A DNA stretch of 64,000 bases from Streptomyces sp. NBC_01481 (GCF_026339995.1 NZ_JAPEPT010000001.1:756501-820500); one strand, 5' to 3'; counted from the stretch's first letter, positions 1 through 10,810 are shown. Numbers and translations are program-made. Notes: generated from the letters alone by a model not told the origin.

Positions 1-966
1 CTGGCGAGGGCGCTGGTGGACACCGCCCCCCAGGGCGATCATGCCCCCAAGCTGCCGGCCCCGCGCGCCGAGCTCGACCCGGGGACCGCCGGCGGCCAGG
101 TCCTCGCTTACCTGGGGGAACAGGCTGACGCGCTGCTCGCCTACGACCCCGCCGTACGCCGCGATCTGCCCGACTCCGTCCACCAGATGCGGGTCGCCAC
201 CCGGCGGATGCGCAGCGCGTTCAAGACATTCCGGAAGGTCATCGACCGGTCCATCACCGACCCGATCGGCGAGGAGCTCAAGTGGCTCGCGGCCGAGCTC
301 GGTGTCGCCCGCGACCAGGAGGTGCTCACCGAGCGGCTGAAGTCGAGGATCGACGCCGTGCCCAGGACGCTGCTGCTCGGCCCCGTGCGCGGGCGGCTGC
401 GGCTGTGGAGCGTCGCCCACGGCTCGGGCGCCCGGCGCAAGGCCGTCGCCGTGCTCGACAGCAAGCGCTACCTCGCGCTGCTGGAGTCCCTGGACACCCT
501 GCTCGCCGACCCACCGCTGCTCAAGGCGGCGGGCGGCGCCGCCGCCAGGGTGGTCCCCGCGGCCGTGATCAAGGACTACGACCGGCTGGCCGGCCGGATC
601 GACCACGCCCTGGAGCTCCCGGCCGGCGAGGCCAGGGACCTGGCCATGCACGACGCCCGCAAAGCCGCCAAGCGCGCCAGGTACGCGGGCGAGGCGGCCA
701 CGCCCGCGCTCGGCAAGGCGGCCAAGAAGTTCGCCAAGCGGATGAAGGCCGTGCAGACGGTCCTCGGCGATCACCAGGACAGCGTCGTCGCCCGCGAAGC
801 CCTGCGGAATCTCGCGATCCAGTCGCATGCGGCGGGGGAGTCGGCCTTCACCTGGGGACTGTTGTACGGCCAGGAGGAGGCTGCCGCGGCTCAGCGCGAG
901 GCGGAGCTGCCGGGGGTGTGGGCACAGGCGTCGGCCCCCGAACTTCGGGCGGATCTGACGGGATGA
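1..966 (+). CDS. CHAD-domain protein, 5' end cut by the window edge
   Basis: The frame is open to base 1, so the GTG at position 16 is probably internal and the gene begins outside the window. The visible ~320 residues form a CHAD domain (conserved histidine alpha-helical domain, thought to bind polyphosphate or other phosphorylated ligands). Diagnostic pieces are VHQMRVATRRMRSAFK near the start, MHDARKAAKRARYAGE in the middle and LGDHQDSVVAREAL towards the end, all rich in His, Arg and Lys. CHAD domains often follow an N-terminal CYTH triphosphatase domain, which could lie upstream but cannot be seen. The stop lies 54 bp before the radical SAM gene start, on the same strand. The family is clear; the biological role is not. 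Confidence 0.85.
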   Translation: MARALVDTAPQGDHAPKLPAPRAELDPGTAGGQVLAYLGEQADALLAYDPAVRRDLPDSVHQMRVATRRMRSAFKTFRKVIDRSITDPIGEELKWLAAELGVARDQEVLTERLKSRIDAVPRTLLLGPVRGRLRLWSVAHGSGARRKAVAVLDSKRYLALLESLDTLLADPPLLKAAGGAAARVVPAAVIKDYDRLAGRIDHALELPAGEARDLAMHDARKAAKRARYAGEAATPALGKAAKKFAKRMKAVQTVLGDHQDSVVAREALRNLAIQSHAAGESAFTWGLLYGQEEAAAAQREAELPGVWAQASAPELRADLTG

Positions 967-1020
967 GCGTCAAGGTACGCTTGATGGTCACCCCAGCCCG
1001 CCTCTATGAGAGACACCACG

Positions 1021-2946
<1,926 letters not shown>

Positions 2947-2957
2947 AGCTCCTGGCA

Positions 2958-3041
2958 AGGGTCTGTCGTTCGGATCAGGCCGGATCAGCGAGCGTGCGTG
3001 CCAGGGCACGCGAACCCGGCAAGATCCGAACGACAGACCCT
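2958..3041. repeat. 84-bp inverted-repeat element (MITE-like or large hairpin)
   Basis: A perfect 19-bp inverted repeat (left arm 2958-2976, right arm 3023-3041, starting AGGGTCTGTCGTTCGGAT) encloses 46 bp that can itself fold into a shorter hairpin (GCGTGC/GCACGC). It starts 12 bp after the radical SAM stop codon and sits directly before another hairpin. Long perfect terminal repeats on so short a segment are typical of miniature transposable elements, but no clear target-site duplication is visible. A transcription-terminating function is equally possible. Confidence 0.6.
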
Positions 3042-3042
3042 G

Positions 3043-3076
3043 GGCCCGGCCGCGGGGGAAACCCCGTGGCCGGGCC
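3043..3076 (+). terminator. Probable terminator hairpin after the radical SAM gene
   Basis: GGCCCGGCCGCGGGG (3043-3057) pairs with CCCCGTGGCCGGGCC (3062-3076) over 15 positions with one G-T wobble and a 4-nt loop. Only two T residues follow, as is common for Streptomyces terminators. Confidence 0.6.
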
Positions 3077-3150
3077 TTGATCGTGTGCTGCTCCTGCCGC
3101 CACCACAACCCGCGTCCCGGTAGTGGATCCGGACAGGGCTGTGCCGCGTC

Positions 3151-4326
3151 ATGGCTGACATGGAGTTCGAGAAGTCCCCCCAGCCATACGGGAGTCATCA
3201 GGCCCCCGCGCACTACCAGCCCGGCGAGGGCTGTCTCACCACGGTCGTCCGGGTCCCGGTGCGGATTGTGGTGCTGCTCGTGGTCGTTCCCGTACGGATG
3301 GTCTGGGACCTGCTCGTCGTCTGCGGGGTCGCTCTCGACCGCGTCCTGCTGAGGCCGGTCGGCCGCGGGCTGGTCTGGCTGTACGAGAGCGTGCTCGCCC
3401 CCGTCGCGCTCTTCGTCGGCAAGGCGCTGTTCGTCTGGCCGTGGGTGGCGCTGTGGCGGTATGTCGTGGTGCCGGTGGTGACGTACGGGCTGGTGGTGCC
3501 GGTGGTGTGGATCTACCGGCAGCTGCTGACGCCGCTCGGCCACGGCATCGCCTGGCTCGTCGAGAACCTGCTGTTCGCGCCCGCGCGCTGGATCTACCGC
3601 CGGCTGCTCACCCCCGTCGGGCACGGCATCGCCGTGGTGCTCGGCTGGCTGGGCAGGGCCCTGTTCGTCTGGCCGTGGGTGGCGCTGTGGCGGTATGTCG
3701 TGGTGCCGGTGGTGACGTACGGGCTGGTGGTGCCGGTGGTGTGGATCTACCGGCAGCTGCTGACGCCGCTCGGCCACGGCATCGCCTGGCTGCTCACCAT
3801 GACGGGGCGCGGCATCGCCGCCGTCAGCCGCGGGGTGTGGATGGCGGTCGTCTGGCTGGTCGTGACACTGCTGGTCACGCCCGCCGCCTGGGTCTACCGG
3901 CGCATACTCGCCCCCGTCGGACGCGAGATCGCCGACGCGTGCGCTTTCGCCTGGCGTATCGCCGGATACATCTCGCACGCCGTCGGCAGGGCGCTGAAGT
4001 GGCTTGCCTGGAATCTGGTGGGACGACCGGTGCGCTGGTTCTACCAGGTCGTGTGCACCCCCGTCGGGCATGCCCTGCGCGACGGGATCTGGCGGCCGGC
4101 GAAGAAGGCCGCCGTCGAGGCGGGCCGGGCCGCCTCGGCCGCGCTGCGATCGGCCCGCGAAACGGTACGCCAGGCCAGGCGCGACGCCTGGCGGGCACTG
4201 GTCGGCGGGCCTCCGGCGCGCACGCTCGGCGAACCGGTAGTGCGGCAGGCGCGTACTCTGGGTAGTGCAACGACTGTTCCCGGCGCGCCGGCCGAACCCG
4301 AGATCTCCCTGCACAAGCGGGGGTGA
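3151..4326 (+). CDS. Repeat-built hydrophobic membrane protein of unknown function
   Basis: A 391-residue protein made of recurring hydrophobic segments ending in motifs such as LLTPLGHGIAW, RLLTPVGHGIAVV and RILAPVGREIA, each preceded by WIYR/WVYR-like elements, followed by a basic, alanine-rich tail (residues ~310-391). Residues 93-136 and 171-214 are identical because the DNA contains a perfect 131-bp direct repeat. The pattern suggests re-entrant or membrane-surface helices rather than a classical transporter. No catalytic motif was recognised. The ATG at 3151 has only a weak ribosome site; ATG 3160 is an alternative. The stop overlaps the GTG of the next gene (GTGA), so the two are probably co-transcribed. 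The gene interrupts the usual pairing of the radical SAM and DUF2344 genes. Confidence 0.7.
   Translation: MADMEFEKSPQPYGSHQAPAHYQPGEGCLTTVVRVPVRIVVLLVVVPVRMVWDLLVVCGVALDRVLLRPVGRGLVWLYESVLAPVALFVGKALFVWPWVALWRYVVVPVVTYGLVVPVVWIYRQLLTPLGHGIAWLVENLLFAPARWIYRRLLTPVGHGIAVVLGWLGRALFVWPWVALWRYVVVPVVTYGLVVPVVWIYRQLLTPLGHGIAWLLTMTGRGIAAVSRGVWMAVVWLVVTLLVTPAAWVYRRILAPVGREIADACAFAWRIAGYISHAVGRALKWLAWNLVGRPVRWFYQVVCTPVGHALRDGIWRPAKKAAVEAGRAASAALRSARETVRQARRDAWRALVGGPPARTLGEPVVRQARTLGSATTVPGAPAEPEISLHKRG
3427..3791 (+). repeat. Perfect 131-bp direct repeat inside the membrane-protein gene
   Basis: Bases 3427-3557 and 3661-3791 are identical, at a period of 234 bp (78 codons), and encode the same segment beginning LFVWPWVALWRYVV. 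Identity at third codon positions means recent duplication or ongoing gene conversion. Confidence 0.95.
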
Positions 4327-5228
4327 GCCGGTCAGGCCCCCAGGGAACACCCCGCACGTCCGAGGGCGGCGCGCCCTCCGCGCCAGCCCCGCACCGAGGA
4401 GAAGAACCACTGGGCAAGCGACAGCCCGAAGGCCCGCCGCCCGCACCGGCGGTGCAGCGCATCCGACTGCGCTACACCAAGCGCGGCCGCCTCCGGTTCA
4501 CCAGCCACCGAGACTTCCAGCGTGCCTTCGAGCGGGCGCTGCGCCGTGCCGAGGTGCCCATGGCGTACTCGGCGGGCTTCACACCGCACCCCAAGGTCTC
4601 CTACGCCAATGCCGCACCCACCGGCACGGGCAGCGAGGCCGAGTATCTGGAGATCGCCCTCACCGAGCACCGCGACCCCGACAAGCTGCGTGAGCTGCTC
4701 GACGAGTCGCTGCCCGCCGGGCTGGACATCACCGACGCCGTCGAGGCCCGTACGTCGGGGCTCGCCGACCGGCTCACCGCCTCCGTGTGGGAGCTGCGGC
4801 TCGACGGGGTGGGAGTCGACGATGCTTCACAGGCCGTGTCCGCCTTCCTCGGCGCCGAGACCGTAGAGGTCGAGCGCAAGACGAAGAACGGCCTGCGGAC
4901 CTTCGACGCACGAGGTGCCGTGGCAGAGCTGCAGGCGCTCCATTCACCGGCTGATAGGCCGGGGGACGGGCCCTGTGCGATACTGCGGCTGGTTGTTCGG
5001 CACGTAACACCTGCCGTGCGACCCGACGACGTCCTGTCCGGTCTCCGAGCTGTGGCCGACCTGGCGCCGCCGGTCCCCGCAGCGGTGACCAGGCTGGCGC
5101 AGGGGCTCTTCGACGAGGAGTCCGGCACGGTGACCGACCCGCTCGCGCCCGACCGCGAGGCAGTTCCGGCCGCTACACCCACGGCCGCCGGAATCGCCGC
5201 CGCGACGGCGCCGGGTCCCGCCGCGTAA
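4323..5228 (+). CDS. Radical SAM-associated protein, DUF2344/TIGR03936 type
   Basis: Partner protein of the TIGR03960 radical SAM enzyme. The conserved core begins VQRIRLRYTKRGRLRFTSHR and includes AEVPMAYSAGFTPHPKVSY, then an alternating alpha/beta region to about residue 250 and a loose Ala/Pro tail. The longest frame starts at GTG 4323, overlapping the previous stop by GTGA. However, the first ~29 residues are Pro/Gly-rich filler, and a strong Shine-Dalgarno sequence (GAGGAGAAG, 4396-4404) lies just before an in-frame CTG at 4410, giving a protein that starts (M)GKRQPEG. Either start is possible; the CTG start fits the family's usual N-terminus better. The function is presumed to be shared with the radical SAM protein. 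Confidence 0.82.
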   Translation: MSRSGPQGTPRTSEGGAPSAPAPHRGEEPLGKRQPEGPPPAPAVQRIRLRYTKRGRLRFTSHRDFQRAFERALRRAEVPMAYSAGFTPHPKVSYANAAPTGTGSEAEYLEIALTEHRDPDKLRELLDESLPAGLDITDAVEARTSGLADRLTASVWELRLDGVGVDDASQAVSAFLGAETVEVERKTKNGLRTFDARGAVAELQALHSPADRPGDGPCAILRLVVRHVTPAVRPDDVLSGLRAVADLAPPVPAAVTRLAQGLFDEESGTVTDPLAPDREAVPAATPTAAGIAAATAPGPAA

Positions 5229-5459
5229 GGGCAGTCGTTGTAGCGCAGCCCTGGTACTCGGGAGCCACCTGGGTCGGGCCGCGCACTGACAGGAGACTTT
5301 CGCCAGGCCGTACGTACAACGCGTAGGGAACCGGCGAGCCATACATCAGCTCCCGTGCGGCGCCCGCGCCCCGGACGGCGGCACCGCGAACATCACGCGG
5401 GCCGTGACCGGACCGGAATCAGGCGTGGCGCCCGGGAGCGTGACGGGAGAACCGCCCGC

Positions 5460-8400
5460 ATGCACGAGCCGAACGAATCCGGCACCGCCGGAGAGACCGA
5501 GAACAATTCACCCAGCGATACGCTGCCGCCGCGCCGCAGGCGCCGGGCAGCATCGCGTCCCGCGGGGCCGCCGACGGCGGCCGCGGGTTCCACGGAGGCC
5601 GCGGAGGTCACGGCGGACATCGCCGAGACCGCTGTCGTCGCCGATGTCGCCGATGTCGCGGAGGCCGAGGCCGCCGCGCCCCGCACGCGTCGCCGTGCGA
5701 CCCGTAAGGCGACCGCGCCCGCCGGTGCCCCGGAGGCTGCAGAGGCCCCTGAGACCTCTGCCGAGCCGGAGGCCGAGGCCGCCGCGCCGCGTACCCGCCG
5801 TCGCGCCACCCGTAAGGTCACCGCGCCCGCCGGTGCCCCGGAGGCCGACGAGGCCGCTGAGGTTGCTGCCGAGCCGGAGGCCGAGGCTCCCGCGCCGCGC
5901 ACCCGCCGTCGGGCCACCCGCCAGGTGACCGCCCCCGAGGCGGTCGCCGAGCCCGCTGCCGTCGAAGCCGTGGCCGCCGAGGACGAGACCGAGACTGAGA
6001 GCGAGGCTCCCGCGCCGCGTGGCCGTGCCCGCCGGCGGGCGTCCGCGCCCGCCGGTGCGCCGCAGCCAGTAGAGACGGCTGAGGCCGACGAGGCCGCTGA
6101 GGTTGCTGCCGAGCCGGAGGCCGAGGCAGCCGCGCCGCGCACCCGCCGTCGGGCCACCCGTAAGGTCACCGCGCCCGCAGCCACCCCGCAGGCCGCCGAG
6201 GCCGACGAGGACGAGGACGTCGTCGAGGCGGGCGAGAGCCTGCCCACGGGCATCGTCGCCCAGATCACCTCCGCCGAGGCCGAGGCCGAGGTCGCTGCCG
6301 CCGAGAAGGCCGCCACCCGTGGCCGTACGCGCCGTCGCGCCGCCGCGCCCGAATTCGCCCAGCCCGCGAAGGCCGAAAGCGCGAAGGCCGAGCCCGCAAA
6401 GGCCGAGAGCGAGAAGGCCGAGGCGCCCGCGCGCGGCCGCCGGGCGGGACGGCCCGCCGTGGCCGTGTTCCAGGCCCCCGTCTTCACCGAGCCCATGTTC
6501 CAGACCCCGGAGACGGCCGCCGCGGCCGCCGCCGCTGCCGTGGACACGGAGCCGGAGGAGGACGAGGACGTCGTCGAGCCGGTCGCCGAGACCGTCGCCC
6601 CCGAGCCCGCGGGCCGTCGCCGCCGTCGCCGTCGTGGTGAGGCCGCCGAGCCGGTCGAGGCCCCCGCGCCCGCCGCGCAGGAGGCCGAGCAGGAGACCGA
6701 GACCGAGGCCGAGCCGGAGACCGAGGGCGAGGAGTCGGACGAGTTCGACGAGCGTCCCTCGCGCCGCCGCCGCCGTGGTGGCCGTCGCCGTCGCCGCGGT
6801 GAGCCCGCCGACACCGACGAGACCTCGGAGGAGTCCTCCGAGGAGACTGCCGGCGAAGAGGCCCAGTACGACGAAGAGGGCGAGGAGGAGCAGGGCGAGA
6901 CCGGGACCCCCTCGGCCGCCGGTACCGCCAGCAGCCGTCGTCGTCGTCGCCGTCGCCGTCGCAGCGGTGAGCCCGCCGAGGGCGAGGAGACGGTTTCGGG
7001 CGACCCGGAGCGTACGGTCGTCAAGGTCCGCGAGCCCCGCCCGGCGCGCGCCAAGAGCGACGAGCCGTCCGACGAGGTGCAGTCCATCAAGGGCTCGACC
7101 CGTCTGGAGGCGAAGAAGCAGCGCCGCCGCGAGGGCCGCGAGCAGGGCCGCCGTCGGGTGCCGATCATCACCGAGGCCGAGTTCCTCGCCCGCCGCGAGG
7201 CCGTCGAGCGGGTGATGGTCGTCCGCCAGAGCGGCGAGCGCACCCAGATCGGCGTCCTCGAGGACAACGTGCTCGTCGAGCACTACGTCAACAAGGAGCA
7301 GGCGACCTCGTACGTCGGCAATGTCTACCTGGGCAAGGTGCAGAACGTACTGCCGTCCATGGAGGCCGCGTTCGTCGACATCGGCAAGGGACGCAACGCC
7401 GTTCTGTACGCCGGTGAGGTCAACTTCGAGGCGCTGGGCATGGCGAACGGCCCGCGCCGTATCGAGGCCGCGCTCAAGTCCGGCCAGTCGGTCCTCGTCC
7501 AGGTGACCAAGGACCCGATCGGCCACAAGGGCGCCCGCCTGACCAGCCAGGTCTCGCTGCCCGGCCGCTACCTGGTCTACGTGCCCGAGGGCTCGATGAC
7601 CGGTATCAGCCGCAAGCTGCCCGACACCGAGCGCGCCCGTCTGAAGACCATCCTCAAGAAGATCGTCCCCGAGGACGCGGGCGTCATCGTCCGTACCGCC
7701 GCCGAGGGTGCGAGCGAGGACGAGTTGCGCCGCGACGTCGAGCGTCTGCAGGGGCAGTGGGAAGACATCCAGAAGAAGGCCAAGAGCGGCGGCAGCTCCA
7801 ACGCCCCGACCCTTCTCTACGGTGAGCCGGACATGACCGTCCGGGTCGTCCGCGACATCTTCAACGAGGACTTCACCAAGGTCATCGTCAGCGGTGGCGA
7901 GGCATGGGAGACCATCCACGGCTACGTCAACCACGTCGCCCCGGATCTGACCGACCGGCTGTCCAAGTGGACGTCCGAGGTCGACGTCTTCGCGACGTAC
8001 CGGATCGACGAGCAGCTGATGAAGGCGCTGGACCGCAAGGTCTGGCTGCCGAGCGGCGGTTCGCTGGTGATCGACAAGACCGAAGCCATGGTCGTGGTCG
8101 ACGTCAACACCGGCAAGTTCACCGGTCAGGGCGGCAATCTCGAGGAGACCGTCACCAGGAACAACCTGGAGGCGGCCGAGGAGATCGTGCGCCAGCTGCG
8201 GCTGCGCGACCTGGGCGGCATCGTCGTCGTCGACTTCATCGACATGGTCCTGGAGTCCAACCGCGACCTGGTCATGCGGCGTCTGCTCGAATGCCTGGGC
8301 CGTGACCGTACGAAGCACCAGGTGGCCGAGGTCACCTCGCTGGGCCTGGTCCAGATGACCCGTAAGCGTGTGGGCCAGGGTCTGCTGGAGTCCTTCTCCG

Positions 8401-9359
8401 AGACCTGCGTCCACTGCAACGGCCGTGGCGTGATCGTGCACATGGAGCAGCCGTCCGCCCCCGGTGGCGGTGGCGGCGGCAAGCGCGCCAAGAAGCGCGG
8501 GCGCGGCGGCGCGGAGCAGGGCCAGGAGCACGAGCACGAGCTCACTGCCGAGGCAGAGGTCGCCGCCGAGGTGGCTGCCCCGGTGGCGCCGGCGGAGCCC
8601 GAGTTCGTGCCGGACGAGGAGCTGTACAGCAGCGCCGCGGAGGCCGAGGCCGCCGCGACGCGCGGCCGTGGCCGCCGCCGGGCGACCCGTAAGGTCACGG
8701 CTCCGGCCGGTGCGCCTAAGGCCGCGGCCCCCGCGGCCGAGGCCGAGGTCGTCATCGAGGCCAGGGCCGAGGCGCCGGTTGCCGAGCCCCGGGCCGAGGC
8801 GCCCGTCGCCGAGGCGGAGGCTCCCGCTCCCGAGGCCGCCCCGGCGGGCCGCACCCGCCGCCGGGCCACCCGCAAGGCGACGGCTCCGGCCGGTGCGCCG
8901 AAGGCCGCCGAGACGACCCCCGTCGAGGCGGAGGTCGTCATCGAGGCCAAGGCGGAGGCCCCCCACGCCGAGGCGCCGGTCGCCGAGCCGGAGACCACCG
9001 TCTTGGAGGAGGCTCCCGTCGTGGCGCCGCCGCGTGCGCGCCGCCGGGTGACCCGCAAGGTCACCGCTCCCGCCGGTTCGCCGTCGGGCGCCGAGGAGGC
9101 CGCGATCGTCGTGGTCCCCGCGACGGCCGAGCCCACGGCGGAGCCGGAGGCCGGGGCCGACGAGGCCGGCGCTCCGGCCAAGAAGGCCGCCCGCAAGACC
9201 GCCAAGAAGGCAACCGCGAAGAAGGCCGCCACCAAGAAGACGGCGGCCAAGAAGACCGCGGCGAAGAAGACGACCGCGAAGAAGGCCGGTGCGAAGAAGA
9301 CCACAGCGGCGGCCGAGCAGCAGTCGCTGCCCACAGTGACGGCGACCACTGAGAGCTGA
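5460..9359 (+). CDS. rne: Ribonuclease E/G (Streptomyces RNase E type)
   Basis: A 1299-residue endoribonuclease for rRNA processing and mRNA decay. The first ~540 residues are a low-complexity scaffold with repeated TRRRATRKVTAPAGAP units, Arg-rich patches and acidic spacers. The catalytic core starts near residue 585: S1 RNA-binding domain (~598-690), VVVDVNTGK with D881, VVVDFIDM with D925/D928, and the zinc-link pair C983/C986 (CVHCNGRG). A second repeat-rich scaffold follows, ending in a histone-like Lys/Ala tail (residues ~1241-1285). The core thus sits between two disordered arms, as in other Streptomyces enzymes and unlike E. coli, where the arm is only C-terminal. ATG 5460 has GGGAGA 9 nt upstream; the frame is open back to 5355. 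A strong terminator follows. Confidence 0.96.
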   Translation: MHEPNESGTAGETENNSPSDTLPPRRRRRAASRPAGPPTAAAGSTEAAEVTADIAETAVVADVADVAEAEAAAPRTRRRATRKATAPAGAPEAAEAPETSAEPEAEAAAPRTRRRATRKVTAPAGAPEADEAAEVAAEPEAEAPAPRTRRRATRQVTAPEAVAEPAAVEAVAAEDETETESEAPAPRGRARRRASAPAGAPQPVETAEADEAAEVAAEPEAEAAAPRTRRRATRKVTAPAATPQAAEADEDEDVVEAGESLPTGIVAQITSAEAEAEVAAAEKAATRGRTRRRAAAPEFAQPAKAESAKAEPAKAESEKAEAPARGRRAGRPAVAVFQAPVFTEPMFQTPETAAAAAAAAVDTEPEEDEDVVEPVAETVAPEPAGRRRRRRRGEAAEPVEAPAPAAQEAEQETETEAEPETEGEESDEFDERPSRRRRRGGRRRRRGEPADTDETSEESSEETAGEEAQYDEEGEEEQGETGTPSAAGTASSRRRRRRRRRSGEPAEGEETVSGDPERTVVKVREPRPARAKSDEPSDEVQSIKGSTRLEAKKQRRREGREQGRRRVPIITEAEFLARREAVERVMVVRQSGERTQIGVLEDNVLVEHYVNKEQATSYVGNVYLGKVQNVLPSMEAAFVDIGKGRNAVLYAGEVNFEALGMANGPRRIEAALKSGQSVLVQVTKDPIGHKGARLTSQVSLPGRYLVYVPEGSMTGISRKLPDTERARLKTILKKIVPEDAGVIVRTAAEGASEDELRRDVERLQGQWEDIQKKAKSGGSSNAPTLLYGEPDMTVRVVRDIFNEDFTKVIVSGGEAWETIHGYVNHVAPDLTDRLSKWTSEVDVFATYRIDEQLMKALDRKVWLPSGGSLVIDKTEAMVVVDVNTGKFTGQGGNLEETVTRNNLEAAEEIVRQLRLRDLGGIVVVDFIDMVLESNRDLVMRRLLECLGRDRTKHQVAEVTSLGLVQMTRKRVGQGLLESFSETCVHCNGRGVIVHMEQPSAPGGGGGGKRAKKRGRGGAEQGQEHEHELTAEAEVAAEVAAPVAPAEPEFVPDEELYSSAAEAEAAATRGRGRRRATRKVTAPAGAPKAAAPAAEAEVVIEARAEAPVAEPRAEAPVAEAEAPAPEAAPAGRTRRRATRKATAPAGAPKAAETTPVEAEVVIEAKAEAPHAEAPVAEPETTVLEEAPVVAPPRARRRVTRKVTAPAGSPSGAEEAAIVVVPATAEPTAEPEAGADEAGAPAKKAARKTAKKATAKKAATKKTAAKKTAAKKTTAKKAGAKKTTAAAEQQSLPTVTATTES

Positions 9360-9384
9360 ACAGTTGATGAGCCCTCAGTGAACG

Positions 9385-9428
9385 AACCGTGTCCCATCCC
9401 GCAGACTGTGGGGTGGGACACGGTTTTT
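9385..9428 (+). terminator. Intrinsic terminator of rne
   Basis: AACCGTGTCCCA (9385-9396) pairs exactly with TGGGACACGGTT (9414-9425), with further pairing inside the loop, and is followed by a T tract (TTTTT counting the end of the arm). This is an unusually canonical rho-independent terminator for this genome. Confidence 0.9.
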
Positions 9429-9691
9429 GTCGCCGAATCGATGCAGGGCTGCGTTAACAGCCCCGAAATTGACTAGGAAATCCCTGATAATGTGACGGCG
9501 GTCGCTGCCGGGTGAGGGCCCCGTTCCGGACACTACGGTGGGTGACCGGCCCGGTTCGGGACAAGACCGGTCCCAGATCCTCGGTAGGGCGTTGGCTTTG
9601 CGCCGGAGGGGTATGCGCGGCCTCGTGAGACGTCCGCTCCGCCCCTGACCTCTGCCACATAGAGCTCTTGCGGTGTTCAAGGAGGACGTCC
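9429..9691. other. Non-coding stretch before the sugar-nucleotide genes
   Basis: No gene is visible. A locally A+T-rich patch (TTGACT at 9469-9474, GATAAT at 9486-9491) is the best promoter candidate for the following operon, but the spacing between the two boxes (11 bp) is too short for a standard promoter. The 3' end carries the strong ribosome site AAGGAGG (9679-9685). Confidence 0.4.
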
Positions 9692-10810
9692 ATGACGAGC
9701 AGCAACCAGCAGCCCATTCCCGCAGCACGCCCGGTCATCGGTGAGGAAGAGATCGAGGCCGCAGTACGCGTACTGCGCAGCGGCAGGGTCGTACAGGGCC
9801 CCGAAGTCGCCGCGTTCGAGGAGGGCTTCTCGGAGCTCGTCGAGGGGCGCCACTGTGTGGCCGTCAACTCGGGTACCTCCGCGCTGCACCTCCTTCTGCT
9901 GGCTTTGGGCATCGGCCCCGGTGACGAAGTGATCGTTCCTTCGTTCTCGTTCGCCGCTTCGGCGAACGCCGTCCGCCTGGTCGGCGCCGATGTCGTCTTC
10001 GCCGACATCGAGCCGGGCAGCTTCGGCCTGGACCCCGCGGCCGTCGAGGCCGCGATCACCCCGCGCACCGCCGCGATCATGCCGGTGCACCTGTACGGCC
10101 ACCCGGCCGCGATGGACAAGCTCATGCCCATCGCCGCCAAGCACAAACTGGCCGTCGTCGAAGACGCCTGCCAGGCGCACGCCGCCGCGCTGAACGGCAC
10201 CCCCGTCGGCGCGTTCGGCTCGGGCGGTACCTTCAGCTTCTACCCGACCAAGAACATGCACTCGCTCGAGGGCGGCATGATCTCCACGGCGGACGCCGAG
10301 ATCGCCCGCACCCTGCGCCTCCTGCGCAACCAGGGCATGGAGCAGCGGTACGCGAACGAGATCGTCGGCGCCAACATGCGGATGACCGACGTCGCCGCCG
10401 CCGTCGGACGCGTACAGCTCTCGAAGCTGGGCGGCTGGACCGAGCAGCGCATCGCCAACGCCGCGTACCTCACCGAGCACATCACCGCGCCGGCCGTGCA
10501 GACGCCGACCGTCTCCGAAGGCGCGCGCCACATCTACCACCAGTACACGATCCGGATCGCCGGGGACCGCGACGCCGCCATGGCGAAGCTAACCGAGGCG
10601 GGCGTCGGCAACGCCGTCTACTACCCGACCCCGATCCACCGGCTGAAGCCGTACTGGGAGCCGGACCAGAAGGCCGGCCGTAACTGGGACCTGCCCGAGA
10701 CCGAGCGTGCGGCGGCCGAGGTCGTCTCCCTGCCGGTGCACCCTTCGCTGTCCGCGGAGGACCTCGAGCGGATCGTTGTCGCCGTGAACGAGCTTGGAGA
10801 GAACCAGTGA
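9692..10810 (+). CDS. DegT/DnrJ/EryC1 PLP-dependent sugar aminotransferase (WbpE/WlbC-like)
   Basis: A 372-residue type I-fold aminotransferase of the DegT/DnrJ/EryC1 family. Visible PLP sites are EDACQAH with D158 contacting the cofactor and SFYPTKNMHSLEGG with the Schiff-base lysine K187. The start is fixed by AAGGAGG 6 nt before ATG 9692. It overlaps the Gfo/Idh-type dehydrogenase by GTGA, so the two are translationally coupled. That pair is the hallmark of 3-amino-sugar formation: the dehydrogenase makes the 3-keto-UDP-GlcNAcA and this enzyme transaminates C3, using glutamate in known homologues. The rest of the route (6-dehydrogenase, N-acetyltransferase, 2-epimerase) lies nearby. A dTDP-sugar aminotransferase role is possible but less consistent with the neighbours. 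Confidence 0.85.
   Translation: MTSSNQQPIPAARPVIGEEEIEAAVRVLRSGRVVQGPEVAAFEEGFSELVEGRHCVAVNSGTSALHLLLLALGIGPGDEVIVPSFSFAASANAVRLVGADVVFADIEPGSFGLDPAAVEAAITPRTAAIMPVHLYGHPAAMDKLMPIAAKHKLAVVEDACQAHAAALNGTPVGAFGSGGTFSFYPTKNMHSLEGGMISTADAEIARTLRLLRNQGMEQRYANEIVGANMRMTDVAAAVGRVQLSKLGGWTEQRIANAAYLTEHITAPAVQTPTVSEGARHIYHQYTIRIAGDRDAAMAKLTEAGVGNAVYYPTPIHRLKPYWEPDQKAGRNWDLPETERAAAEVVSLPVHPSLSAEDLERIVVAVNELGENQ

Noticed and set aside
5690..6180. Regularly spaced repeats in rne considered as a CRISPR-like array
   Set aside because: The repeats are in frame, degenerate, encode TRRRATRK units and have no unique spacers.
5508..8966. A long minus-strand open frame opposite rne
   Set aside because: Its Gly/Leu/Arg-rich repeats are the reverse complement of the rne scaffold repeats; the RNase E frame has clear catalytic motifs.
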